From Moringa oleifera (lineage: Eukaryota; Streptophyta; Magnoliopsida; Brassicales; Moringaceae): a DNA stretch of 64,000 nucleotides. The translations under genes were made by a program, and so were the position numbers. Position 1 is the stretch's first letter. Each line of letters begins with the position of its first letter. Where the stretch lies: positions 692,001-756,000 of the forward strand of contig JAJFZO010000256.1 of the NCBI GenBank assembly GCA_021397835.1. Reading direction: 5' to 3'. This document shows, piece by piece, positions 24,846 through 37,229 of the stretch. The notes below the pieces were generated by a model. The model searched no databases. It was not told where the DNA came from and saw nothing but the letters and a program-made list of their open reading frames with translations.

Positions 24846-24852
<7 letters not shown>
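19922..24852 (-). CDS. MFS transporter, HIAT1/TetA-like (MEE15 group), tandem copy 1
   Basis: Fourteen exons were read on the minus strand: 24852-24688, 23609-23498, 22740-22628, 22346-22224, 22132-21936, 21612-21537, 21329-21243, 21122-21042, 20915-20883, 20691-20638, 20552-20511, 20331-20253, 20179-20109 and 20005-19922. Phases join to 438 residues with no stop. Exon 1 encodes the first membrane helix (HLFVTVFLSGFAVFMVVPAI). Exon 2 carries the MFS motif A (GNLSDEYGRKAML). Exon 5 encodes the hydrophilic central loop, and exons 6-14 the second six-helix half. Members resemble bacterial tetracycline efflux proteins and animal HIAT1 (MFSD14). Arabidopsis relatives At2g16970-16990 include MEE15, named for an embryo-arrest mutant. 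The substrate is unknown and the protein is an integral membrane protein. A long GA repeat abuts the start codon. This copy is clearly diverged from copies 2-4. Confidence 0.9.
24615..24645. repeat. TG/TA dinucleotide microsatellite
   Basis: A run of TG units followed by TA units (CATGTGTG...GTATATATATC) lies in intron 1 of MFS copy 1, about 45 bp from the 5' splice site. It is expected to be length-polymorphic. No function is apparent. Confidence 0.85.

Positions 24853-24904
<52 letters not shown>
24853..24904. repeat. (CT)26 microsatellite, read as GA on the MFS copy 1 strand, touching its start codon
   Basis: An uninterrupted CT array of about 26 units ends exactly where the complementary ATG of MFS copy 1 begins, so the mRNA would have (GA)n immediately before the start codon. 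GA repeats in plant 5' UTRs can bind BBR/BPC (GAGA-binding) factors; that role here is inference. Length variation would change the 5' leader directly at the initiation site. Confidence 0.9.
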
Positions 24905-24907
<3 letters not shown>

Positions 24908-26202
24908 TTGGTAAAATATCTGTTAACTCGTGTTGTGGTTAAATAGCAATGCTTAGAAGGTGAAATTCATTAAGACCTTGATGTGAAATGATGGACGTTG
25001 CTGATTAAATACGTGTCCGCTGTTTGCTTTTACCTTTCTTCAGAAACGAGAGAGACAGAGAGACAGAGAGAGGGCGAGAGAGGTATCTGCATGTCTTTTC
25101 CCTCCATGTTTTTCAACACAACAGTAGCAAAGAAAAGCAAAAGAAGATGGAGAGGACGTAGCGTCTAAGGCCAGCACTGGTAATTTGAGGAAACACAATG
25201 GTTGATGACTAACGTGGACAAGAGTGATGTCTAAGGCAAAAAGCAATCCTCTTACATGTAGAGATTACTACAAATTGTGAAGTCGACAACTTTCTTTCTT
25301 AAGGTGACAGAAGCTTTTTACCAAAGTGAAGACATGTACCCTTAAATGAGCACATGAAGGAAACCCTTCACCTACCTATTTGAGCTTATCCATACCAGTA
25401 TAACTCCAATAGCCCAACTAGTTGATTCCATCTTTGATTCTCTTTTTCTTTGTTGATTCTTTCTGTTCAATGGGACCAAAGGGTATAACCCAGTTGTAGA
25501 CAAAGCAAAACTTGGGCGTTTCAGTTGCCTGGTATCCTCCAGGGCATGCTAGATCTTCTGAGGCCCAAGAATCCATGTTCAAAGCTCTTTTAGTACGAGA
25601 TTCTCACGTATTCTTGCCTGCCAAACAGGAGCACTTGAGGTCTATAATTGCCAGAGCACGTACCAATGGCTGTCCAATGGTTCACTACTTTTGGTTCGCT
25701 ACTTTGAAGGCCCAAGCCTTGTTACTGTGGCAAAGCTGGCTTCAACATCTGGTTTCTCACTTTTCTTTTCTGCATTCCATTATTTGGGTAGGGCTGGTCA
25801 TTGTGCAAAATTGCTTTATGAAACCAGTCCTTTTCATTTGATGCTTTTGTACTCCACTGGGAGAAATTAACTTGATGAGATGACCACAAAAGAAGAAGAG
25901 AAAAGAAAGAGAGGATTCACATAGCTTTTTTGAAAGTTCATGTAGCAATATGCATTGAAGACTTGCTTCTAATTCCAATAGTTACAGTCGTTCCAATTAT
26001 ACTTTACACATAAGGTAATCACAAATGGTCATTCTTAGCTACCAGCTGCATTTAAAAGCTGGAAACTTTACAGATATTTTCATAATCTAACCTGTCTGGA
26101 AGAGTACAGATGTGTTAATATCATCAATAAGCTGTGACAGATCAGATTGAGAGCTCATAAAGAGAAGTTTGCTCTACCTCTGGATGGATTGTTGATCATG
26201 GA
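24905..26202. other. Intergenic region between MFS copies 1 and 2
   Basis: It contains the promoter side of copy 1 and the 3' flank of copy 2. A second GA-rich stretch (GAGAGACAGAGAGACAGAGAGAGG) lies at about 25048-25082. ORFs here have no recognisable domains and no splice-consistent continuation. No RNA gene was recognised. Confidence 0.5.
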
Positions 26203-29200
26203 CTATGCTTCTGTGCAGCTATTGCTGGTTACGTGACTGGAGAGAGGAGGAGCTGGCCTTATCATAACACTTTGAACAAAGGCTATCAGCTGCACAAAAT
26301 TATTATGTGAATTTATTGCTAGATATGCATGATTGAATCATGAATCTATCTGAGCATGATCAATCTTTAATGGGTAACATGAAGAATTATAAATAAGAAT
26401 TGTATGTTCACAAAAGGTCATACCGAAGCAAATCCTACGCATAGAAGGCTGAAGCCAGGGTAATGGAATGGTGCTTGCTCGGAGAGGAACCAAGCTGGAG
26501 GGACAAAGACTAGTGGTTAATTCTATGCATACCTAACAAGATAAGAACTTAGCAATACTCCAGGTACTTACCAGTCAGAGGACTAAAAATCAATGGAGAA
26601 ATGATTTGCGCGATGGATTCTATGCTTGAGATGCACCCTTGAGCCATGCCCTGATAAGAGTTTCAATCATACGAATAATAGAAAAAGTTCTAATTCATCA
26701 GATCTGATGAATAAATAAGGAAAAAGTTCCAAATCCAACCACTAATGTGAAGGGGACGCTAGAGGAGTAATACCTGCTCATTGGGTGGAACTTGCTTTGA
26801 GGCAATGCTGCGTAGCTATGAATGCAAACTTTCATCAACATCATAAGCTTCAATTAACAGAAGAATTGGTGTTTTTTGCAAGATAGAAGAGTAGGACTTA
26901 CTGAGGGGAGTATGAAACCGAGGAAAACACCAAACAAGGTTGATGCATATGGAACCTGCATTGGCAGATTAAGGACAAACAGTTGAAATTAATGAAATTA
27001 TTGTGTAGCAATAAATGACCAAGGCATCAATGAAATTATTGTGTAGACATAAATGAACAGAGCATCTTTGAATTTTCTCTGGGAAATTACCCAAACAGAC
27101 CATGCTAAGCTGTAGATGAACATCTGCAAGGTATCAGATGACTTATATTAGCATTTCCGTAACCATGGGAAAAGTTGTAATTCACAAGTGCTAAGTACTA
27201 TCATATAGTTGAACCCACATGCACGAAGGTCATGAAGAGTCCAATTGAAAGCAATGTTTCTTCTGATATGGCAGCTACCAATACAGGCATGAAAAGCAGC
27301 TGCAAGAATAGAAGAAACCAAAGACGGAAGTATAAGAAAGCTGAAATCAGAAATTAAGGACAAGTAATCAATCTCACGCAAAATATCTGCAAATAGGAAC
27401 ATGCGGGGTTACCTGTGACGTGCCCATTGCAACACCAAGAATCAGCATTATATCAGCAAACTGGGTTTGCGTGAAGTGAAAACGAGCCCTTAAGAAGTAC
27501 TGCATGCATACTTCAAACAAATTAATCATATACATATAAGAGAATTAAGAGATACATGTTTAACTACTCAAATATATTGCATTTGTTCTTTTCAGGCTGT
27601 CTGCTCATAATATTTTCTGATTAATATAGACACTTAGGTTCATACAGGAGGGTATCTTCATTGCTTTTTCTTTCTGGGTAGTATTTGTTGCCTTGTTAAA
27701 TTCAGTCTTTGCTCCCTTTTCTAGGGCTTATTGACTCAAAGTATTCCTACTATCATTTTCAATCATGCATATTTAATTACTGATTAGGAGGATGAACTAA
27801 CATAATTGTGAGCTCAATTGATGAAGAATTTATATTCTCACTATGAAGGCAGACATACCAGTAATGAAGCTACTATCCCACCATTTTCAAGACTGACGAA
27901 GAATGCAACAACGGCTGCCTGCAAAAATGTTTTGCTGCAGTAGAAAAAATATTTGCTATCTCAATCTAGACATACTAACTAGCCGAATGTATACCAAACA
28001 ATAAAATCTTCTACCTCTTCAACATGTTATCGTTAGCTTAGATTAACAGAAGATCTTGATTCTTATACAAAATATAGTTCATGAAAGCAAAGTGAAGTAG
28101 CCGTAGGGGAAATTTTACCTACTCTTCAAAAAGCAAATAATATCTCCCAGTGAAGGAACATTCTTGTGTATCGGCGCTGTCCTTTGTGAAAGATCACTGT
28201 CATCCTGGATGACATTCAGCCCTCCTTTCAAGATTGGCCGTGTAATATCACCAGTATCACATATGCTTTCCTTGAGGAAAATTCTCATATAGACTGTCCC
28301 AAGGATTGATGCAAGTGCTGCAACCTTTAAGGCAAGGAAAACCAGATATGAATTGGTATAGTCCAAAAGTGTGAAGTTCAAGAAGAAGCTATAGCAGATA
28401 ATCCTAAGTACCTGAAATGTAGAAGCAGCGTTGAGGAAACGAGCTGCTAAAGTTCCACAGATAAAGGAGGCTGAGGATACGCCAGATAGAATTCCAAATG
28501 CAGAAGCTCTTTGCCGCTCTGTCACGTTATCTGCCTGTAAAGAGCGCAATAAGATCACAACTCAAGCACGTAGAACTGAAAGCTGTACACATAGTGAACC
28601 TTGAAGAGGGTGGTTTGATCTGAGAGATTACCAAATAAGCAAGAGAGAGGCTATTAATGCTGCCATCAGATACCAAGCCAGTAAGGGTTCTAATCACATA
28701 GTAAGCGTAGAAGTATTCAGTCTCCCTGCTGTAGGCCAATATAGCTGCAAACATGCAATAAGTATAGCTTCATATTGTCATGTCCAGAAAATTGTCGTTT
28801 TATGAGAAAGAAAACTTTCTTTTACTTGAGGAAGAGAAAGGCAAGCAAGGAGCCAAGGCAAAAGACAGACAAGTTTCAAGCAATGATCAGTAAGTCCACA
28901 AAGTGATCTGAACAAAACAATGCTGTTTTGATCTTTTCACTTGATGGGACTATACAGCGACCAAAAGTACCTACTTTCCTGCATAGCAATGGAATAATAC
29001 TTCGTTGTTTTATATCGTAAGTTGTTCTTATTACCACATGCAATCCCAAGTTCTAAGTAATTACCTCTTATTAGTGCACTAACTTTGTTGGAATTGTGCT
29101 AACATTCTTGCATTGCGCAGAGAGAAAAGGAAAGAAAATTGAAACACCAATATATACTCCTAGGTACAGAAATCAAAGAAAAGAAACGCATATGAAAGGG

Positions 29201-30567
29201 ATACAGGTACCTGATGGAATTATGGATAAAGTCATAGGCAGTGTAAGCAGCGCTTTCCTCCCATACTTATCAGATAGATTCCCGATCACCGGCATCATCA
29301 CCACCGTCCCCAACCCTATGATCTACCCCAAAACCAGACATTACGCAGAGTATACATACTTGGGTATTCACCGGAATCACCATTAGTTTAATTTGCGGAA
29401 AATGATAATGCAAATTACTGCTATGTTACAGTGAAAATTATTAACTAATTAAGAGTCAGTCAGATACTGTTTCATGCATGTGCACCATCACCTGTTCATG
29501 AGTTACCCCTGTACTTGGTGCATGCATCATTATATATGTATATATCTTTCTTTTGTGTCCATTTGGAAAGAGACATGAACAATTTAATGGTATGGTTAAG
29601 TGGGAAAAATAAGCAAAGTATAATGATGGAAAGCTGGAAAGAAGGAAAAGTGGAAAGAAAACAAGAGAGCATTTGCACTTTATGCTCCCATCTTTTATTG
29701 GTAGAGATAAAGAAGAAAATGAGCGTGCCCTCCAACTTCTCTGGTGGGTGGAAAGATGCAAAGCAAAGGAAGTGGACTTCTCCGTTTTAATGCTTGTAAA
29801 GCTAATTAATTAGGCCATATTATAACCAATAAATTATGATAAGAAAGCAAGAAGATAACAATTTAACCTTTTCTTTGGCTAATAAAGTAACTTCAAATGA
29901 ACTCTCTCTCTCTCTCTCTCCTCTTCTTCTGCTCTCTTTTCTTGTCTGCCAAGTGCAACCCAGAAGGATTTCTTGGTCATACATTAATCAAATTGATTGT
30001 TTGCATCAATTATATATGATATGGTAATTGGCAAAGAAGAAAACCTATTCGTCAACTCATAGGCCTGCATGAGCTCCGGGCTAAAAACATAGACATATAA
30101 GAGTATAACCTCATCCTGTACTGATTGCAGTAAGGGAGAAACAAAATATACCACTAACCCTGATGAGCTTCTAAGTCTTCTTTCATATTTCCATCTTCTT
30201 TTTTCACATAATACATTAAGGAACCCTTTGTTTCAAGAAAGTAGAGTTGTTTCATTAGAGAGGCAGACGGTTGGAGTGGAGAAGGTGAGAAAAAGACCAC
30301 ATAAAATGAGAGTTGATAAAGAGATAGAAGAAAAGCTAATTAATAACGTAAGTGAGTTATAATTAAGGGAGGAATTAATAAAATTAAAGCATGTACCGCT
30401 TGTTGGAAGCCAGTGAGGTAAATGGCGAGAAAGCATTGGTCTTGGCCAGGGCAGACTGCCAACATTGTCACGTCTGTAATGGCTGGTACGACCATCAAGC
30501 TTGCAAAACCTGAGAGGAACACTGTCACGAAGAAGTGGCTCAACACCCTTATCTTCTCCATCTCCAT
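26203..30567 (-). CDS. MFS transporter, HIAT1/TetA-like (MEE15 group), tandem copy 2
   Basis: The 14-exon plan is that of copy 1 and all exons read open. Exon 1 is 30567-30397 (57 codons, starting MEMEKIRVLSHFFV; an internal ATG three codons on is possible). Exon 2 is about 29322-29211 with GNLSDKYGRKALL. Exon 3 is about 28746-28633 (YAYYVIRTLTGLV), exon 4 about 28534-28412, and exon 5 about 28325-28120 with the central loop. Exons 6 to 14 run from about 27934 to 26203, where the protein ends SNSCTEA. Motif A and the second-half helices are preserved, and exon 8 uses a GTGGGT donor. The substrate is unknown. Sequence is closer to copies 3 and 4 in the first helix than copy 1 is, but introns are not alignable by eye with either. 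A short CT-repeat lies just upstream of the start. Confidence 0.88.
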
Positions 30568-31922
30568 CTCTACTCTCTCTCTCTCTCTGTGTCTGGTTAG
30601 ATACCTTGGGGAAAAGCAACTTTGTGATGAGGCTTATAAGTTAACCGTTGGGATAGTGGAGAGAACCATGGCCAGCCAGAGTAGTTTTACTATTTCACTT
30701 TCTTCCACGTTGAATAATAAGATCTTTTCAAAAGGTAAAAAAGAAAAAGAAAAGTAAACAAAATGAATTCACATTACAACCCAATTTTGTCTTATATGAT
30801 TTTGTTTGCCAAAGTTTTATGTCAATCTTTTAACAGTTATATTGCATGCATGCTAATACTATTCATTTTGAAAAAATCAGACCTGTTTTATAGTTTCAAA
30901 TTAAGGCAAAACCAATATTACAGATTTCATGATTTTTCTCATTTTCTATTTTTAGCAGTTTCTGAGTACATATGAAATAATATTATTACTTACAGAAAAT
31001 AATAAATAATGGGTATTCTTATTTTGGCTCCCACATTTTGATTTCTAGCTCTCCAAGCCACTCTTGGCCATAGAACAGAAGATTTGGGGCAGGAAAACCA
31101 GAGACCTGACATTTCAGCCGCTGATTGAAAGGAAAAGTCCATTTTCTTCTTGCTTGTATCTGCTGCTAAGGTCCTTTTCAAACTCTGCTCCCTTCCAAAT
31201 TTGCAATAAATACTTGAAAGATGACACTCTGGCTTTTAGATAATTTTCCATTTTCCAGAAGATCCTTTTATTTTGAAGGGGTTTTGCTTGAAAAGCTGTC
31301 ATTGTAATATGGTACTGTATTTTCTTGTATAACCTCTTAATCCCAAAAAAACAATATTCCTCTTCAATTATTCCATCTGGGTATTCTTAAAAACTGCTGA
31401 AAATGTGGAATTTTCACTGTAATTAAAGATCAGCTCAGTGAAGTCAGCCCAGCATCCCCAGAATTAGGAGAAGGAAAAATCCTAACAATCAATAAACAAT
31501 GACAAAGAATGATGCTAATTATTGTGTAATGACAAAGATGTCAAAGAAAATGATGGCTATATTGACATAATTGAGTTAACCATGATATTGTCCTTGAGAT
31601 GCTTTACATGTGAATGAAATACAATTTGAGAAGTTTTATTGAGTAAGCAATGATCAGGCGAAATTACATTCGGATAGGAGTTCTACCTTCTATGGTGAAG
31701 AAGATTGCTCAAAGGAAAGAATGGACATAAGTAGTTTCAGCTACTCTGAATTGAAACAGAACCAAGGTTCAAACTGGTTCTGGTGCCAGAAGACTTCAAA
31801 CATTTTGGAAATTTTGGCAGGATTTTGTAAGCTGTCCTGTGTGGAAAAATCAAATATATCCTCACAGGTTTCTGTCTCTAGAAAGAGATACGAGGCAGTA
31901 AGGAGAAGTTACCTATTATCAG
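30568..31922. other. Intergenic region between MFS copy 2 and pseudogene copy 3
   Basis: It holds the promoter side of copy 2, then AT-rich DNA, then from about 31560 the 3' flank that is duplicated downstream of copy 4. No gene, RNA gene or transposon ends were recognised. Confidence 0.5.
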
Positions 31923-34900
31923 CTAGATTTTCCGGCATAGTAGCCAGGCGTCCATGTGGCCATTGCTGATCTTGTGAGTTGGAGGAACAGGTCTTATCAT
32001 AGCACTCTGAACAAAGGCAGTCATCTGCAGAAAACTAAGTCATTTTAGTTCCAGGAGCAAATTAGAGATTGGCCACTTCAATATAAGAATTTATGCGGAT
32101 ACGAAGTTTCCATTAGAACTCATTTCATTTGGGTATGATGAACAGTTTCTGAACCAAACAATTGGGTGTGGAGGGTTAGCATCCAAGAGGGAAACATGAA
32201 AAATAATATACAAAGAACGATTTCTTGCATCTAAAGAGGCATACCCCTGTTAAGCTAATGCACATAAGACTGAATGCAGGGAAATTAACCGGTGCTTGTT
32301 CAGACAAGAACAAAGCTGGATGGGCAGAAAGAGAATTGGTTAATATCCAAGAGTATTAAACATTGCGAACTAGACACCTGTCAGAGGACTGAAAATCAAT
32401 GGAGAAATGATGTTTGCGAGGGAACTTATGCCTGAGATGCACCCTTGCTCCTTCCCCTGGTTAATCAGATAAAGTGAAAAGGGGAAGAGAAAAAAAAAAA
32501 AAGAAGCAAAGTTTGATTTACAAAATTTAAAAAAATTAAGAGCAAATGAATAAAATAATTTTACGATCCTTGGAACTTAGGCAAAAGGAAAATGCAACAT
32601 GTAGTTTTGGATAAAGCTATGGGATGATGCTGAAGCCTACCTGCTCATTGGGTGTGACTTGTTTTGATGCAATGCTTTTCATCTGTGAATTAGAGTATTT
32701 AGTCAACAATTATGAGGCCGTCACTGAAAGAACAAAACTACTGGCAGGGAAGAAGAAAGTAACTTACACTAAGGGGCACGAAAGCAATGAAGATGGAAAA
32801 CCCTGTAGTGCCATAGACAGCCCGCAGGAAACCATCTTGAAGAATTACTGGCAACGAAAAGGTAATTATAGAAGCAAATATCAGATCAGTTGAAGGAACT
32901 CAAACAATGCAGATGACGAAAGCAGAATTTCTAGATTAACAGCAAGCCAGGAAGTAAAGTTTTAATCAGTTGTTATAAGATAAAAAATGAAGCTGGAATC
33001 TACGGTTGAAGAATTTAACCAAACTGACGATGCTATGCTGCAGAGAAGTGTCTGCAGGGAAACAAGTGAATCATACATCATTTTCAAATCAACGTAAATG
33101 GCTTATAAGGTCAATAGCATGCTAGAACAAAAATATTACGAAAGAAGATACATCGATGGAGAAGAATTGCACTTACATTCATACTGCTCATGAAAAGCCC
33201 TAATGAAAGCAGTATTTCCTCCCTCACTCTAGCTGCCAGAAGGGGTATGAGAAGCAGCTGTAGTGCAACATATGACAATTTTCAGATAATATGAAAAAGA
33301 GTTGAGGAAACATATTGGGAAAGATAAAGGGTCTCTTTCATTTCTATTCTCAAAAACAGTTTTCATGTTTATAAAAATAAAAGAATAAAAAAATTATTTG
33401 ATAAAATTGTTTTGTAAACATTGATTCTAAAAAGAGTTTTGTTTTTTAGTTTTTAAAACAAAAATAAAGAATATCTTAAAGTTGTTTTTGTTTTGTTTTT
33501 TAATTTTCACAGAAGAAAGGTTTTCATTAGTGGCATTATGGTAATTATTAATCAACTCCAAAAACACTCTAATACATTGTTTTTAAAATAATATTATCAA
33601 ATAAGTTCTTTTCCTTTTTTCTCAAAAATAATTCTTAAAAATAATTTTTAAAAATAAAAAAAATTAGAACACAATCAAATAGGCCCAAAATGACATTTGA
33701 GTAAAAGAGCTGAAGATAACAATACACAATTTCATTATACATACCTGTGAAATGGCTCCTGCAATCCCAAAAATTAGCATTATATCACCATACTGGTTTT
33801 TGTCAAAGTGAAATCAAGCCTCTAAGTAGTACTTAAAGTATAGAACTTTGAGTCAAACAATAAATTGGTCAAGAAGATAACAATTCACAGTTATAAAACT
33901 TAAAGTCTATGATATTCAGAACAGTTTTTGCAGCTTTAGTCTCATCCTTGTTGGACTTTTTTCATTCATCTTCATAGTAATTGGTTTGGTGTGTCCTTGA
34001 AAATGCAACACTCAGGTTCAGAAATGAGAGCTCTACTTCTTTGCAATTTTAAAGCACTTGCCATCTTCTTTATTTTAGACTTCACTCATCATTTCTTTTC
34101 AATACTGTGTTCATTTTCAACCACGCATTTCAGTTAACTCATACTTTCTCATATAGGGAAGATATGTACCAAAACTGAAACTTGCTTCCCACCAGATTCA
34201 AGACCAAAGAAGAATGCAACAACCATTGTTTGCAAAAATATTGTGCAGCAACACAAGGTCTTATAAGTGTAACGCTACAATTATAACTAGAAGACAAGAG
34301 AGAAGAAGAATAAATTTAAGAAGTTGCACCGAGTCTCTTAACATAGGTAAGTATTCAGATGAATTTTGCCGTTGGCATAATAACAAATATATTAGCATCT
34401 TTCCTACAAAATAAAAAAAACATGTGGTGCTATATATTACTCATCACAAAAAGGGTTTTCAGATTCCACAAACTGTTACGAATGAACAAATAATCAGAAA
34501 GTAATGGGTGGCCACTTATCCCTTTGAAATGAACCCCTTCCCCCTCCCCCTGAAGAAAGAAAAATAGAATGATGAACTTGCAATTGGTTAAGAGTACATG
34601 CAAGGTCTAAGCATAAAACCATGAAATGATGTTATAGCAACTCTTACCTACTCTTCACCAAGTAAATAATGTCCCCCCATTGATGGAATCTTCTTGAATC
34701 CTGGTGCTGGTTTTTGTGAATTATCACCATCATTATGGTTGATGCCTGATCCTCCCTCCAAGATAGGCTGTGTCAGGCCATCACTATCACGTATGCCTTC
34801 CTTGAGGAAAACTTCCACGTAAACTGCTCCAAGGATTGATACAAATGCTACAACCTGTAAAAAATTAACAAAATCACATCCACATGATGAGCTAGTATAA

Positions 34901-37078
34901 TAAGAAGCATTAATAGAGAAAGATGAAACAGAAAACCTGAAATGTAGAGGTGGTGGAAGGAAATGAGCTGTTTACATTCCAAAGAGAAAGGAGCCTGTTG
35001 ATGCACCTGATAGGATCACAAAAGCTGATGCTCATCTCTCTGTAACATTGTCTGCCTGCAAGGAGCAACGATCACTACCTACACAGATAGTGCTCAAAGG
35101 TATATGCATAAACTCACACAATATTATCGGCTGTAAAAAGTTGACCCTATCTAGTCAGTTACTGTGTCATAAGGTAGTTGGTTATGTTACATAACAATCA
35201 ATCAATGCCAAAATCAAACTGACAGAGAACAGGTTAAGAGTTTGTTGTTATAAGGTTGGGAGTAATACTTTCTTATTTTTTTCTTTTTTTTTTTTTTCAT
35301 TTAAACAAAATCAAGTACTTTGTCCGTCATTCTTAGTAATGTTTAGTGGTAATTTGTAAACAATTTGAGTAGATACAGCACATTCCTATCAAGCAACCTA
35401 GTCCCCAATAATATTCAGTGATGAGGAATACTTCGAGGTTACCACATAAGCATGAGCCAGGCAGATAACAGTGCCTTCACAAACTAAGCCAGTGAGAGTC
35501 CTGAGCACATAGCAGGCATAAAAGAAGTTGGTGTCCATGCTATATCACAGTATAGCTTGCAAAAGTACGGGCCATAACTTGAGATAGTGTCTTCTTCGAG
35601 AATGTGGTATAAAAAGGTAAAAAACCATCCATTTTACTTGACCATGAGTAAGAGAAAAGCAAGCTTGCAGGCAAAATAAACAGAGGCAAACATCTGCCAG
35701 AGAGATTAAGTACACAAACAAATCCACTAATCTCCACAAAAATGATGCCCTTCTGATATTTGCAATTGAATTATTTAAGGATATACAGGAATATAGGCAC
35801 AAAAATATCTTACAAAAGTAACTAGAGAGCAATTATATCATAATTTGAGAAATTAAGCATTAAACAGCACCTATTTAATCAAAATGGTTAATCAGAACAG
35901 ATATGAAGCCACCTTAAAGTGAGTCATCCACTCATGAATGGGACCACCGGATTACCAACAAATAAAATCCAAGCACTTCAATGTTTCCTAACATAAATCT
36001 TTTGTGGGTCACAGGATCAATAATGTAAACACCAAAAAAGTATAAATGATGCATATCTGGGGGAATAATTGACTAAGCCACCCGAACTGTAAGCAATGCT
36101 TTCCTTCCATAGTTGTCAGATAGGTTCCCAATTACTGGCAGCATAACCACTGTGCCCAACCCTATGATCTGAAACCACTCAGTCATCGGTAAAGATGCGA
36201 AACTTTCCCAAAACAGACTATTTTTAAGGAAAAGCAGCCCTCTAATGTCTACCGAACTACTAAATAGTTCACTTGAAACACTACATGGAAATATAAACAA
36301 CCATTTATTTTTTCATTTTCCTTTTTAAAAAAAAAAAAAAAGTGTATCGAAAAATGGGTTATGGGCACAGTCATCTAATTCCCTTATTCTGCTTTCTAAT
36401 ACACACAAACATATGTATATAAGCTACAAAGCTATTTCCATTGAAATTTTGATTCGTTCATACCAGAATATGCAGTGCTTAACTATCTATATGCAGTTGT
36501 TATTCCAAAGCAAAACTTAAAAGCCAATATATACAATAATACAAACAAACCAATTTTCTATTTGCAGCTGGCTGTAAATTGGCATGCATCTAGACTGACC
36601 CGAAAGAGAAACGGTGGAAATTTAACAGATACTTATATGCTTCAAAATATTTCCTCTGCTTCTTATTAACAATAAAACAGAGGAGGAAAAAATATGAAAA
36701 ATGTGTCTGTTTAGATAGTAAGATGAGATACAAGACCATCCATGAAGATTTAAGACCTTCAAAGTAGCTTCCACACTAAAGAATACTTCCATTCTAATCA
36801 CAAGAAATTAAGAAGAGGAAGAATCTGAAGAGAAAACTGAATAACTAACGAAAACCCATTTTAAAGAAAGGAAATTGAGGTCTGAGAAAGCATACGGCTT
36901 GCTGGATCCCGGAGAGGTAAATGGCGACAGAGCATTCATCTCGACCAGGACAAACGGCCAACATGGTGACGTCAGTGAGGGCCGGACTCACTGCATGGGT
37001 CGCAAACCCAGAGAGGAATACCTTCACGAAAAGATGGCTCAAACCCACGAGCGTTAGCTCCTCCATCTTTGTCTCCAT
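31923..37078 (-). pseudogene. MFS transporter tandem copy 3, disabled
   Basis: All parts of the 14-exon plan are recognisable and most closely match copy 4, including introns. Exon 1 (37078 down to about 36893) is intact, with MEELTLVGLSHLFV. Exon 2 ends in a stop at 36073-36075 where copy 4 has Met-Thr-Leu. Exon 4 has a TAA at 34972-34974. Exon 5 has an extra C in a six-C run at 34673-34678, shifting the frame. Exon 7 has TGA at 33814-33816 in place of an Arg codon of the conserved KARFHF motif. The acceptor before exon 10 is GG instead of AG at 32822-32823. The normal terminal stop in exon 14 is lost, so the frame runs on to 31923. A translated product would be about 92 residues, covering the first helices only. 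Intron 7 carries a MITE-like insertion. Confidence 0.88.
33329..33686. mobile_element. MITE-like insertion in intron 7 of MFS pseudogene copy 3
   Basis: A 358-bp AT-rich block is absent from the corresponding intron of copy 4. Its left end reads GGGTCTCTTTCATTTCTATTCT. The reverse complement of its right end reads GGGCCTATTTGATTGTGTTCT. These are imperfect terminal inverted repeats of about 25 bp, of the GGGCCTnTTTG type common in plant MITEs. Flanking A-rich sequence (TAAA on the left, AAAA on the right) leaves the target-site duplication ambiguous. No coding capacity is present. The superfamily (hAT or PIF/Harbinger) cannot be settled by eye. Confidence 0.65.
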
Positions 37079-37229
37079 GAACTAAGCCACGGCAACTACC
37101 CGCTCTCCGAGCAACTCTTTGAAAACCGACACTCCTGGTTCAAAAATAATGTGCAGGAATGCAGCCTCCTCGCCCTGTGAAACAACAGCTTCGTGCGGGC
37201 CTGAACTGACATGGATGTTGGCCCACAAA

